This document shows positions 1 through 12,188 of a stretch of 64,000 nucleotides of DNA, one piece after another. Under the pieces are notes generated by a model. That model worked only from the letters and a program-made list of their open reading frames with translations, searched no databases and had not been told where the DNA came from. The position numbers and the translations under genes were made by a program. How positions within the stretch are numbered: position 1 is the stretch's first letter; every line of letters begins with the position of its first letter. This DNA is from Ophioderma brevispina (taxonomy: Eukaryota > Echinodermata > Ophiuroidea > Amphilepidida > Ophiodermatidae). The DNA lies in contig JAMKCH010041555.1 in NCBI GenBank assembly GCA_023653785.1, forward strand, positions 1 to 64,000, given 5' to 3'.

Positions 1-1354
1 TACATGCCAACACGTTGCTTTTGGCAGAATCTTCCCGACTTTCGTATAACCTGAACGCAAGCACGGCAGATGATATTGAAATGACGGACTAGGCTATAAC
101 ATAAGAAAAGGACGAAATCTTCATTCAAATCGAATTCAAACCCGATGTCGTATGGGAAACTTACAACCCGCGTTTTGGCATCAGGGAAAAAATAGCGTCT
201 CAAACTTGGTTTGGAAGATGGGACACCAGCTTACGGTCTTGCGCTGATCACCACTACGATTTCAACACGGTAAAATTCCGATCTGGCGCGGGAACCATCC
301 TAGCACGAAAGAGTGTATCTATCTCCATTCTTCCCTTCTGAGGAAGTTCAAGTTTCCAGTCTCAACCAGGTTTCTTATGGAACTGTTGAAGTTTACGCAA
401 ATTTAACCATTTCAGCAGCCTTTGAATTGTCTTCCATAAGTCTCGCATTTCGCAATAGGCAGAGACCAATTTGTCTAGGCAATAGGCCTCTGCGCGCCGC
501 CCAACGATGCCTCGGAGAGGCGATGTTTTCCCCGATGCATTATGGAAAATGTCCGACGTCAGAGCCCGCGCAAATACAAATCTTACACAGAAACACTCAC
601 TGATACTATTTTAGTTGTGGTGTCAAATAAACTTGTCGTTTGCGTGCGAATTCACATTCCCTATTTAAAAACGGATATAAGTAAATTATTTGTTTTCTGT
701 CATTACACAACTCTTCGTTGACTGTTTTCACATAATAATCTTCCTTAACTTGCGTGTAATCGAATGGAGCTAGTTGCCGCGATATTGACGCCTTGCGGTT
801 AAAAATTGATCTGCAACGGTAACCGCTGGTGGCGCCCGTAATTGCGAAATGCGAAATAGCCATTTGGCACGATCCCCATAATGCATCTCGTATGTGCCCA
901 TTTCCATCTTGGAGCTTGTCCAGGAGCTTGTACAGCCTTCAGTGACAAAAAACATACGGTTACGAGCGTAAAAAAAATACCAAAAAACTCCCCATACTGT
1001 ACGGGACGTGCACTAATCTTTGTGCATTCGTCCGGCAGGTGAGAGTATGGCCCAGTTACGATCGAAAATATCACGTTTTTGTCGGAATTTTACACCAGGG
1101 CCTGGATTGGTTTTTGTGTTCCAGATATTCTTCTAACATTTTTGTAAGCATCACTTCCGTTAAAAGTTACTTTGTTTGAAATTTTAGGCTCTGTTCGGCG
1201 ACGCGAACGGGAACAACATTTTTTTTTGTAAACAGTAACCCTGTACAGTTCCCGGATTGAAATGGGCACCGCATGAGATGCATTTCCGGGGTTGCGCAAA
1301 TAGGCCTATTGCAGGTTGGTCACCCAGCTATAGACCGTATTCAATATTAAGTCA
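1..1354. other. Unrecognised sequence at the left edge
   Basis: This stretch is somewhat richer in G+C and CpG than most of the window, notably around 470-590 and 820-1060. Short open frames exist on both strands, the longest being 96 residues, but none shows a domain I recognise, splice-site support or low-complexity structure. It could be the edge of a neighbouring gene or an old repeat. The sequence does not decide. Confidence 0.3.
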
Positions 1355-1359
1355 TGTCA

Positions 1360-2383
1360 AGCCATACAGGCATAACGTATTGCCGCAGAGCGTTGCGAGA
1401 AAGTAGCAACGCGTTGCGACTTTCGGCAACGCTTGCGACATTTAGCAACGCGTTGCGGTGTCGCCAATCAAAATCATGAATTTTCTGTTCTTTCTGTGAC
1501 GTATTTCAAAAAATAGACCCACAACGCGTTTCAAAGTATCTAGCACCGTTGTGGAACTCACAACGCTGTTGCAGCCTCACACGCGTTTTTGCCGAGATTC
1601 AAACCGCGTTGTGAGCTTTACACCGCGTTGCGAAGGTTCCACAAGCCATAGGGTCATAACGTATTGCCGCAACGCGTGTGACTTTCGGCAACACGTTGCG
1701 GCGTCGGCCACTCAAAAATCATGATTTCTGTGACGTATTTCAAAATATAGATCCACAACGGGTTGCTGCAATACGTTATGACCCTTAGGCTTTCACAACG
1801 CGTTGCCAACCATCCACAAGGGTTGCTCGCTTCACAACGCGTTGCTACTTCACAACGCGTTGTGAGGCATAAGGGTCATAACGTATTGCCGCAACGCGTC
1901 GTGAAGGTTTGCAACGCGTCGTGCAGGTCTCAACGGTTTGTGAGATTTATATTTTGAAATACTCCCGAAATTATATTTTTTGATTGGCCGACACCGCAAC
2001 GCTTTGCTGAAAGTCGCAACGCGTTGCTGAAATGTCGCAACGTTTTGCCGAAATGTCGCAACGCGTTGTTACTTTCTCACAACGCGGGTTGCGGCATACG
2101 TTATGTCCCTTAATGCCTTGTTTGACCTTAGCAACGCGTTCCGAAGCTTGCAACGCGTGTGAAGGCTCGCAAACGCGTTGTGAAGGTTTGCAACGCGTTT
2201 TGCAAAGTATCTAGCAACGCGTTGTGGGTCTATTTTTTGAAATACGTCACAGAAATTCATGATTTTGATTCGCCTACACCGCAACGCGTTGCTGAAATGT
2301 CTCAACGCTTTGCCGAAATGCCGCAACGCGTTGCTACTTTCTCGCAACGCGTTGCAGCAATACGTTATGGCCTTTATGGCTTG
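1360..2383. repeat. Foldback array of CAACGCGTTG palindromes
   Basis: Well over a dozen exact or near copies of the self-complementary core CAACGCGTTG occur every 15-40 bases. The outer ends are inverted: a left segment near 1363-1390 (AAGCCATAC...CATAACGTATTGCCGC) is answered at 2352-2383 by its reverse complement. The same end motif recurs internally near 1644, 1772, 1868 and 2088. Between the palindromes are four copies of a ~60 bp AT-rich core containing TGACGTATTTCAAAA, two in + orientation (about 1460 and 1695) and two in - orientation (about 1940 and 2225). This gives a +,+,-,- foldback plan. Open frames here are shadows of the repeat. I read it as stacked foldback MITEs or a palindromic satellite. 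No transposase is visible. Confidence 0.75.
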
Positions 2384-2447
2384 CCATAGACGTCAGCCAT
2401 CAGACATGTTGGTGGACAAGTTGCATACATTCCAAGACTACAATACA

Positions 2448-2806
2448 TTAAAGGTGCAACGAGAGATTTTACATATCAGGTGTCCCTAAAAAAATAGAAA
2501 GTGGTGATTTTTGCCCTGATGTAAAGCTTTCTATCAAAAATAACCCCATCTGAAAGGATTAAGCTGAGAAATGTGTCTTTGGTATAAAAAAAATTGAAAT
2601 TTCTAATTTCGTATAGGAGCAAATACGAAATTCAGCCTATGTTTTGTATTGAAATATAAGCAAATCAGAATCACTTTTTTTCTGACTTTTAAGACTTTTC
2701 TGTAGCCAAATACAAGGTAAGAAATCTATGGAGTGTCTAGTCTATATGAAATTACTATTATGACACAATATTTGGGTGCCTCAAAAATCTCTCGTTGCAC
2801 CTTTAA
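2448..2806 (+). mobile_element. TTAA-flanked MITE, family 1
   Basis: A ~355 bp non-coding element with inverted ends AAAGGTGCAACGAGAG and CTCTCGTTGCACCTTT, flanked on both sides by TTAA. Related copies lie at 48270-48633 (inverted) and, each with a second element nested inside, at 54702-55211 and 56863-57374. TTAA target duplications are known for piggyBac and Kolobok superfamilies. With no transposase, the assignment stays open. The interior carries a shared TATAGGAGCAAATACGAAAT block. Confidence 0.75.
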
Positions 2807-3844
2807 GCTGTCAATCGATCCATGTTTAGCGATTGCACAGGGATCATTGACAGGTGAATGTATTGTAGTACTGGAATGCGCCTATCTTGTCCACCAACAT
2901 GGCTGGCTATTGAATACGGTCTGTAATGATCACTTTCTTTACCTAAACATATTTTAAAATGAGTATTGATGAAATTGCTACTTTAATTGCAATAGTACAG
3001 CTTCCAAGAAACTGCCTATAACTTTTAATTACAATCATCAGTACAATGCAAGAACTAATTATAATACGTGATAAAGAAATTATTTAGCAATTAACACATT
3101 TAATTAAAATTCAATAAATTAAAAATTTCCCACACAGATTTCATGACGGTAAACAAATCTACTTTCGTCCGGACAAAGGTAGATCCGTCTGGAAAAAACT
3201 AAATTTTGATATTTGTATTTTATTTTAATTATATTGATTTAGATACGAACGAGGCGGTATAATGCTTTTCAAGAGAATTTACCGAATAAAGGTTCTATTG
3301 ACGCCCTAATAAAGCAATGTGACTGGTATATCTTGAATAAGGTTTTGAACTTTTATAATTATAAATTTCAGTCTAAGAACAAAAGTTTCAACTTTGAACT
3401 ATATTGTTAATGGGAAAATGTTCTTTATAACCAAAGTATATCTGTAATATTTGGTTGGATAACCTTTTTGAAGAACCCTTTATCGGTTCTTATAGAACCT
3501 TTGAAGGTCTATAGATGACATCTTTTGTCTTTGCAACCCCTTAGAACCATTTTTCTTAGAGTTATATATAGTTTAATTGAGGTCCTCGAGAGTGATTTGG
3601 AATACTGTGAAAATTAAGAAAACTATTTCAAATGCATTCGCAAGTCATTCTTCTTTTGTTGTTGTTATTATTTTGTTTTGCTTTCTCTTTCATTTGCCTC
3701 TCTTGTCTATTATTTTAAAGATGTGTGTATTTTTTGTTTGTTGTTGGGGTTTTTTTTCACGCACTTTCGATGTCTGACATTCATCTATTCATTGGATAAT
3801 TGAACGCCTAAAATAAACGTTGTATTTTGCGTACCTCAAAAATA
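2807..3844. other. Intergenic, nothing recognised
   Basis: AT-rich DNA without domain-bearing open frames. The 66-residue frame at 3577-3777 is T-rich low complexity. A locally repeated AGAACC motif occurs around 3470-3560. Confidence 0.4.
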
Positions 3845-4058
3845 ATTTCACACACTAAGTTCAAACAATGATTAGTTAGACACCTTTATAAACACTATAT
3901 TTTTTAACATTTTGAAATACATCAACTCTTTATCTCTTAACATGTTTAATAGCTAAACGTGTATAAAACTAAACATGTTTAGACATTTGACCCCAAGTGT
4001 TTAGAAATCTTACATGTTTAAAACCTACAAATTTCTGAACACTGTTTTTTACAGTGTA
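3845..4058 (+). mobile_element. TGTTTAG-type MITE
   Basis: A ~210 bp AT-rich segment filled with short inverted motifs (AACATGTTTA, TAAACATGTTTAG, AAGTGTTTAGAAA) and ending in AACACTGTTTTTTACAGTGT. A related sequence with the same order of motifs (CATTTGAC...AAGTGTTTAGAAAT) occurs twice in tandem at 47246-47700, and a fragment lies near 36014-36075. It is non-coding. The left boundary is approximate. Confidence 0.5.
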
Positions 4059-6108
4059 CTGACCTTTAGGCACTCTATTTCTTAGTATATGCATGCTTCT
4101 ATATAGGTGGAAAAAAACAGGTCACAGACGTATACTACGTGGAAAAAAAATGTGCAAGGATTAAAGATGATCTTGACCTTAGTGCAATCACTATATCATA
4201 GATTTGTTGTGTTTTTATAAAAACACATCTAATATACGTTCATGTATTGACAAAATGAAAGAAATCTACTGAAAAATATCTAGATATGGCATGCATTTTG
4301 TAAGCAGACCCCCTTTTTCTCCATTCCTATAGGATTTACACACATTAAACTTGTATTTGTGAGAATGTACATTATCATGATGCCTTTGTCAACTTAATGT
4401 TACATTTTCTTGATTATTTCAACTACGGATGACCAATGAATTATTTCAATGTGCCACAAACTGATTTGACCAAATTTAAACACCATTCACCTGTTCAAAG
4501 CAAGAAAACAAGATCTTCCCATTTTTAAAATATTGCTAAGAGTTTAGTTCCCTATTGGCATAGCTTGTACCTATACCTAGATTGCAGAAAAAAAAAACTG
4601 TATGTGCTGAAAACACTTTCATTACAAATCAGGATTAATTGGTGAGATTTTGTGTGAAACGTTCAACTCCTTTTGAAGATCAGTAAAGGAGATTATGGCT
4701 AATCATAAATCAATTAAACAAGATACATGCATGGTCATCATTACTTTCATATTGCTATACCCCTATATCGTAACATAACGTAAATTTGCTTATCTGTATA
4801 AATCCCATTGGATGGAGGGAAAAGAGTGTGCTTACAAAATCTGTCCATCTGGTATGTTTCGTAGATTCTTCATATTCAACCCTTGAAAGTAATATTTAGA
4901 TTTGCTTGATTAAAACAATTATGATTCCGATGATTGTATCAAGGCATCTGCAATCTTGCACAATTGTTTTGATTCAGTAGTATAAAGCAGTATATAACAC
5001 GGAAGGAAGTATTAGGATGGTGAAATTTGCAGTAGCCTAGGTCCTATAGCATTATCTGTGTGCAAACCTATTACGTACAATGACTGAGATGTCGAAAGGT
5101 GTGCTCGTAGCCACCAAACAGCCACACCATTTAAAATGAAACTACGGAGAGGAAATATTAAGAAGGATCATATAGATATGGGGTCTTGGACTAAACCAGA
5201 CATGACAGAGAGACTAAGCATCAGAGGATAATCGGGTTGTGAAAAAATAACCATTAGAGATAGATAGATTAATATGACAGTGACGTCACTAGTATTTGCT
5301 GGTTCTCAAAGCGGACAACTCGCACCTTAAAACAAAAAACAAAACAGAACACAAAAATGGGGACGAAATAGATAGTGATGGGCAGGGAGGGTTTTAAACA
5401 TGGGCCTCGATACCGAACAAAAATGGTATTTCCACCACCCTGATATCCTCTAATGAATAAGTCTCTCTGACTTGGACCAATGCACCCATATACTATGAAA
5501 ACTTCTTAATATTTCTCTCGGTGTCCAATCTTTAAACGTGATATGCATGATGAGATGATGTAGGAGTTTGTCAATATTGTTTAACATCATTTTGAATGAT
5601 AGTGTAAATAGGTTGCTATAAGTTCTGTTTGACAGCCAAGCACCGGGACTACAATTCGCAAAGAACCAGGCCTGCAAAGAACTTTTTATCTTGTAGATGC
5701 AGGGGGGTAGGACACGATCTGCTCGATTGGGGCATTGGGGATTTCCAAATGGTAATTTGGGGAACTGCTACGTGCATTTACTATGGACAGTCTCGTACAT
5801 TGACATTAAAATATCATCTATTAAACCTTGTTCAAAAAATATCTTAGATCAATATCATGATAAATTAAGAAAAAATATTGACTCAAATTCCGTCGGGGTT
5901 AGTGGATAACCCCGCTGCAAAATATATAATTCAATAATGGGAATTTAGATTTAAATATTCGTGACCAGGCCCAAGTCTTTAGTCAAGTCTGTGTGTAAAC
6001 CGTTCGATATGCGTAAGCCACCTCATTTACCGTTAAAGTGTTTGAAAACAGACTAGACCGGAGTTGATGCCGTTTTGAATTGCGGTGCTGTTAGGGTTGG
6101 CATGTCCT

Positions 6109-6109
<1 letters not shown>
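4059..6109. other. Intergenic, nothing recognised
   Basis: AT-rich sequence. Open frames up to 75 residues (5450-5677 minus, 5629-5847 plus) overlap on opposite strands and show no recognisable domain. No RNA gene or repeat boundary was seen. Confidence 0.4.

Positions 6110-6144
<35 letters not shown>
6110..6144 (+). repeat. Homopolymer C run, 35 bases
   Basis: An uninterrupted run of 35 C residues. Runs of this length are highly length-polymorphic and error-prone in sequencing, so the exact count is unreliable. The glycine- and proline-rich frames across it are shadows of the run. Confidence 0.95.
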
Positions 6145-6145
<1 letters not shown>

Positions 6146-6828
6146 AGTAGATGGTAAACGAAGAACAGGTGGCGCTCTACCGATTCTATATATGACAGGC
6201 CAGACGGTGGTCGAGGCGATCGAAAAGTGGTACTATACAGCAATCGCCGTCCAGTATATGAGTATGGCACAGAACTTCGAACGGAGGAACCCCAATGGAA
6301 TTTCAGAGTGAACAAGAAGAGTCTTAAAAAGGACACTCTGCCCTAATGAATCTAGCGTTGAGGACTAAATTAGATTGATTGTGCATATACTGAACACTGA
6401 CTCTACAGTAGGGTAACAATAAAAGAGTCTGTACCTCTTTGGAATATTCCATCAAATAAATTCCGTAATAATTACTATATAAGTTCCATATTAATGATGA
6501 CAATTGTTTTCACAATTGCTTAAAATTATCTCTTCTTAGGCCAAAGCTGGGGCGGGGGGAGGACCCAGAGGGAGGGGAAACAAGAAGAAAGTGAACAAAC
6601 AATAGGGATAGAAAGATGACAGTTGTTGGTCCATGAAAAAGCGAAATTTAGTTAATTAAAATGATAGTTGTGGTCCAAGTAACATGAATAGCATGAATCG
6701 CAACCTTACATTAATGGGCTTTTAGTGATCCACAGCATCATCCCCTTGACTTTACCCAAAGGAGTTGAGATTTTTACATCATCGGAACCGTTAGCATTAG
6801 TAATACTTGCAAATTCGATCTACTCTGG
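6145..6828. other. Intergenic, nothing recognised
   Basis: The first ~190 bases are relatively GC-rich and remain open after the C run (frame ending at 6311), but the predicted peptide is unfamiliar. The rest is AT-rich without a recognisable feature. Confidence 0.3.
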
Positions 6829-7062
6829 AAGTTTAGTCATTTGTATTTCGTCCGTTAACGGGACAGAAATTATAACACAGTGGCCTCTGGGGCACCGCGA
6901 TATAAAACTGTTGGTAATAACATCAAACTGCCTCATCAAAATCAACTGAAATTTTGGAATTAAACTTTTCTCGGGGATATCTATGAACTCCTAACTTTCT
7001 TCTCTTAATTTGTTCCCTAACTTTGCCTATAGTTTCACTTTCAATAACATTTATTGCAATGT
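6829..7062 (+). repeat. Segment duplicated at 14111-14356
   Basis: About 230 bases align to 14111-14356 in the same orientation. Shared landmarks include TGGCCTCTGGGG, GCGATATAAA, CATCAAACTGCCTCATCAAA and CTCGGGGATATCTA. In the second copy this block runs directly into sequence matching 10546 onward. Here the two parts are separated by ~3.5 kb that includes the large tetranucleotide tract. Differences between copies are mostly single-base insertions and deletions. Confidence 0.75.
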
Positions 7063-8210
7063 TAAGATACATTATAATATGTGTTGTAATCACTCTTTGC
7101 AAATGGTGCTATATCACTGAAACTAATTATTTCTGAAGTCCCTGGTCCAACCTTTGTACTTGATACTGTGTGGTAATTGAACAGGTCGTCCAAGGACAAT
7201 CACCTTGTGTGTTGTCAAACTGTCAACATATGACTCGTGGTTGGTGATAACAGAGTATTGTAGAATGGTCAACTTTATAACATAATACTAAAAATGCACA
7301 TCAATGTACGCGACTAATAATCAAACCGATGTCAACATTGACACATCAAATTGGGTAATTTTGACCCCACTATTATACCAGACTAGGGTTTAACACTTTT
7401 ACCCATAAAAATATTGAAAAGCAAAACATAATTCACATTCAGTAATATGTGCCAAGTAACAAGGTTAGATGTAATCTTACAAGTGCCCAAGAAATAAAAA
7501 GGTTGCATTTAACCTTGCGTCATAGTAGCAGAGGATGTTTTGAAATAATCCCAAAATTACAATTGCCCAAGGTGCCTAAATGTTCTGTTACTAAAACACA
7601 TGTCAGTAATTTATGGCAGATGTTTAAATAAGTTTAAGGAGCACAAAACCTTCATGATTAAAAATCTATAAAGTTATAGTGCTTTGTGTGCAGGAATTGG
7701 TATAAAAGGCCAAGTTTATGTCTTAGAAATGGGGATGTTTTGTGGGATCACAGTGCCGCGGATCCACATGAGATTATGAGTGAAATGTATAATAAAAAAA
7801 CTGCATGCATGGATGGGATGTACTAAAATACACTCTGTGCATTCTAAGGCCACTTTAGATTGGATGAAGAGAGAGAATTGGGGCTGTTTCAAGTTAACAC
7901 GTGCAAGTTAAAGATTCAGGGAATTACTGTTATTTTATTAGTGCTCTTTGAAACCTGCTAACAGTGCACTTGGTGGAAAGGGACTTTGCAAAACTAGCAC
8001 TATCTTCAGGAGCAAATGGACGGTGTAAAGTTACCCATGGTACAAGGCACATGGAGCTTTAGACACTGGGAAGATATTGGTGGGAAAAACACTAACAAAC
8101 TACATATTCAGGGCCAGAAAAAATAACACTGGAAGATCATGGCCACATGGATATAATGTACCTTCCACTTTCGGTAATTAGCATATGGGCCCACAATGGC
8201 TGATGGATGA
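7063..8210. other. Intergenic, nothing recognised
   Basis: AT-rich sequence with no domain-bearing open frame. It is absent between the matching blocks of the second copy (junction near 14356), so it is either an insertion here or a deletion there. Confidence 0.4.
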
Positions 8211-9905
8211 AGAATGAATATAAATGAATGAATGAATGGATGTATGTATGAACGAATGAAGAATAATGAAAGATTGATGATCGATCGATCGATTGATGAT
8301 TGAATTGAATGGAATGAAATGGATGGATGGATGAATGAATGAATGGATGGATAAATGGGGGATGAATGGGTGATTTAGAATGGATGAATGAATGGATGTA
8401 CGATGAATGGATGGATGGATTTATGGATGGATGGATGAGTGGATGGATTTATAGATGAAGAAATACTTGAATGAATGGTGGATGGACGAATGATTGGTTT
8501 TTATTTTATTGATGGATTGGATGGATAATGATGACAAATGAATGACGGAATGCAAGGATAGATGGATGAGGATGGAAGATGAATGAATGGAAAATGAAGG
8601 AAGGAATGAAGGGGTGGGGGTGACAGAATGAATGAATTCATGCATTTATGGATGGAGAAGGGGGTATGGATTTAGGTGGGGTGACTGGTACATGAATGGA
8701 TGGATGGATGGATGGTGGATTGATAAAAAGGAACAACGACAAAAACAACAAAAAGAACGTAATGAATGAATGAGTGAATGAATGATATGAAGAGTGATGA
8801 ATGTATGAATGAAATGACATGAATGATTGATTGATTGATTTGATTGAGTGATTGTTGATGGAATGGATGGATGAATGGATGGATTTATGAATTGATGAAT
8901 GAATGGATGTACGGATGAATGGATTTATGGATAGATGGATGAGTGGATGGATTTATAGATGAATTAATACATGAATGAATGGATGGATGGACGAATGGAT
9001 TGATGAATGAATGAATGAATGAATGAATGAATGAATGAATGGATGGATGGATGAATAGATGGATTGATGAATGAATGAATGACTGACTAGATGGATGGAT
9101 TAATGAATGAATGAATTATTGATTGATTGATTGATTGGATGGATAGATTAATGAATGAGTGAATGACTGACTGAATGGATTGATGGATGATGGATGGATG
9201 AATGGATGGATGCTGAATGGATGGACGGGCGGGTGGATTTATGGATGGATGAATGAATTGATCGATGGATGAATGGATGAATGAATGAATGAATGAATGA
9301 ATGAATTTATGGATGGATTGATGGATGGATGGATGGACGGACGGACGGATGGACGGACGGGTGGGTGGATTTATGGATGAATGAATAAATTGATCAACGG
9401 ATGAATGGATGGATGAAAGAATGGATGGATGGATGGATGGATGAGTGAACGAATTAATGAAGTGGATGGATAATGGATGGGTGGATGGATGGATTTATAG
9501 ATGGATGAATGAATACATGAATGGATGGATGGGTGGATGAATGGATTGATAAAGGAACAAATGAACGAACGAAATAATGAATGAATGAATGAATGAATGA
9601 ATGATTGAATGAATGAATGGAAATGAATGAATGAATGAGTCAATGAATGAATGAATGGGTGGAAGGATGAAAGGGTGGATGGATGAATGAATGGATGAAT
9701 GAGTGGCTGACTAAAGAGATGGATGGATTAATGAATGATGATTGATTGGTTGATTGATTGATTAATTGATTGATTGATTGATCGATTGATTGATTGGATG
9801 GATGGGTGGATGGGTGGATGACAATGGATGAATGATAGGGGCCTAATGGATGAATGGATAATGGGTGGATTAATTGATGAATGGATGATGGATGAAATAG
9901 TGAAT
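8211..9905 (+). repeat. Long degenerate GATG/GAAT tetranucleotide array
   Basis: About 1.7 kb dominated by GAATGAAT, GGATGGAT and GATTGATT tetranucleotides with frequent interruptions. All the open frames here (for example serine/isoleucine/histidine-rich ones on the - strand at 8421-8820, 9371-9643 and 9728-9940) are translations of the repeat and not genes. Motif phase changes at about 8280 and 9120 (GATT) and near 9330 (GGAC). Confidence 0.97.
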
Positions 9906-10545
9906 GAACAGAAACGGACCCTTACTGAAATCACTTCCACAGTGTTTATATTGATAAAAAGGATAAGTATAACTAATATTATTTTCCTTGTAAGCTTTAC
10001 TTCTCAGACAAAGGATGCTGACATTACTGCCAGTGCCAGCATTTATCAAACATGAAAAACATGCAGTCATCAGCTCACAGACCATTGCTATTGTATAATG
10101 TGCAAATCCCCACTAATCCACCTTTCACTTGTCAGATGAATATCCTACTACAAGCCTGAATTATTACAATGTCTGAATCCCGGTCTGAATGCTTTTGAAT
10201 TGCTAGATACACTGTGAATTATGGCAGGGATGTCAACACCTTGATTTTCCGTGGCAGGAATTGCGACGAACTGACACGAACTCTTGCTCTTTTTATTGTT
10301 TTTACAGAATATATAAACATCCAAATTGTTTTCAAATTTGTGGAAGTGATTTCAGTAAGGGTTAATTTCATTATGTCTGAAAAATTTTTCGTGCCTTTAT
10401 GTCCCTTTAAACATATTATGTATCAATAATTTTTGCACTATGGCTTTGGATGACATCCAACTGTCCTTCCAAGTGTAAAATAAATGTGCACACAACTTAT
10501 ATAAATTGAATGGATCGTCATGAAAGTTATATTTATCAAATATTT
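9906..10545. other. Intergenic, nothing recognised
   Basis: AT-rich unique-looking sequence between the tetranucleotide array and the duplicated segment. Frames of 71-75 residues carry no recognisable domain. Confidence 0.4.
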
Positions 10546-12188
10546 GAAAACTGGCGAATTTTATTGAAAACAAATTGATAGGCCTTAATATAATATTTGA
10601 TTCAAAAAGATTTTATGTCATCCATAAGTTTCGTTTGCTCCAAAACTTGTTCAACATCAGCAATAACGAACGATCATTTATTATAAAGTGGTTTCCTATA
10701 CGAACACGCGCAATTAAAATTACCTATAGAATTTGCAGAGAAAATATGTTAACATGAAAAGCGTTCAAATTGGAAGGGTATTTGCTATTGCGCTATTACT
10801 TTAAGGTACTCCTTCCTATATGAAATTTGCCACCAACAAACTAATTAACACAGTTTTCTTCTCCATATTTTTTGCTTAGAAAACAGTAATTTACCTTTAA
10901 TTTGCTCAAGTGCGTTTACCTCCTATTTTGAGACACAGTCCTAATGAAGTTACATCTCATATCTTCTTAAGTCAGTTTCGCCCCATTTCCGTCCGTCCCT
11001 TATTACTAACATATTCAAGCATGCTCTGTTTTCCTTCTATACTTAACACTTAAAAAATACGTACATTTACAGGAAAATCCTGGCATTAATTCGCCCCCAA
11101 AATTAACCGTAACATTTTTAAAAGTATACTGGTAAATTACTTTAAAAACACTTAAAACAGGATGTGAATGTGTAGAGAATAAGAAAGCACCGACGAACAC
11201 TCTAACTTAAATAGGCTATAGGGTTTAATCCCCTGATAATCAGTCATTTTTTAACGTGCGTAATACTGTAAAATATTTAAATATTTTTAAAACCTGTAAA
11301 ATAACGTGAATTTGAATGGAAACCTGTCAAAGCTTGTATTTTACAGTGTTTTGTTGGCAAAAATTGCTTGCCAGGATTTATCCTGTAAATTTACAGTTTT
11401 TTTCCTGTGAAATTGAGTATAATTGAAATTCATGAATAGTGTAAATAATGTTGATACTCATGTACCCTAAAAGAGCCGGGCTTTTGGGACCCCATCTCAC
11501 CGCCGGGGGGGGGGTGGGGGGGCGAATATTCCGCCCCCTAGTTTTCGGAAACGGATTGATGAACTATGGTGGTTACCAATGGATAGCTATGACCCCTCCA
11601 GATGTCCATTTAATACCAAAAAAGTACAAAAAACATACCTTGTATGACGTCACAGTGCAAAAATGCGAAAATCTAAAAAAATCGCAAAATCAAGGTTTTC
11701 GGCGCCATTTTTTTTTTCAAGCAAAAGATGGATTTTTTTGGCCTGATGGTGTGGGTGCAAATATGCGCACACCTGCTCTTAACATACAACATTAAGTTCA
11801 AATAATAAGATAAAACTAGTGTAACAGTATCCTATCACAAAACTGGATTTCTGCTTGTCCGTGTCATTCAATGTGAAATAGCTTTTCTTCGCACGCCTTT
11901 CGCTACTTACGTAACGGCCGCGTCATACCCGTATGTCCCGATTTTGTTCAATCGGCCTTAAATCGAGCGCAAGCTTCAAAGAAAAAGTCAGGTAGTTTCG
12001 GCGTTGAAAAAATACAAATAGGTGAGATCTACAATAACGCAAATTCTCGAAGCGAGTTTTATAAACACTGGGTTTATAATTTGACCAAAGACGCCGCTAA
12101 AGGCCGCTAAAACTTGTACAAATATATTTTAAAGCTGTGGTTATCTTTGTTTTTTTCTCATAAAGTAAACCCAACTTTAATTTTTGTA

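Noticed and set aside
1360..2383. CRISPR-like array of short regularly spaced repeats
   Set aside because: Spacing is irregular, the spacers are themselves repeats, the palindromes occur in both orientations, and the context is a metazoan genome.
8421..9940. Serine/histidine/isoleucine-rich proteins on the - strand
   Set aside because: They are direct translations of the GATG/GAAT array.
11448..11795. 115-residue open frame
   Set aside because: The homologous stretch in copy B (15300-15600) does not keep the frame, and the peptide has no recognisable domain.
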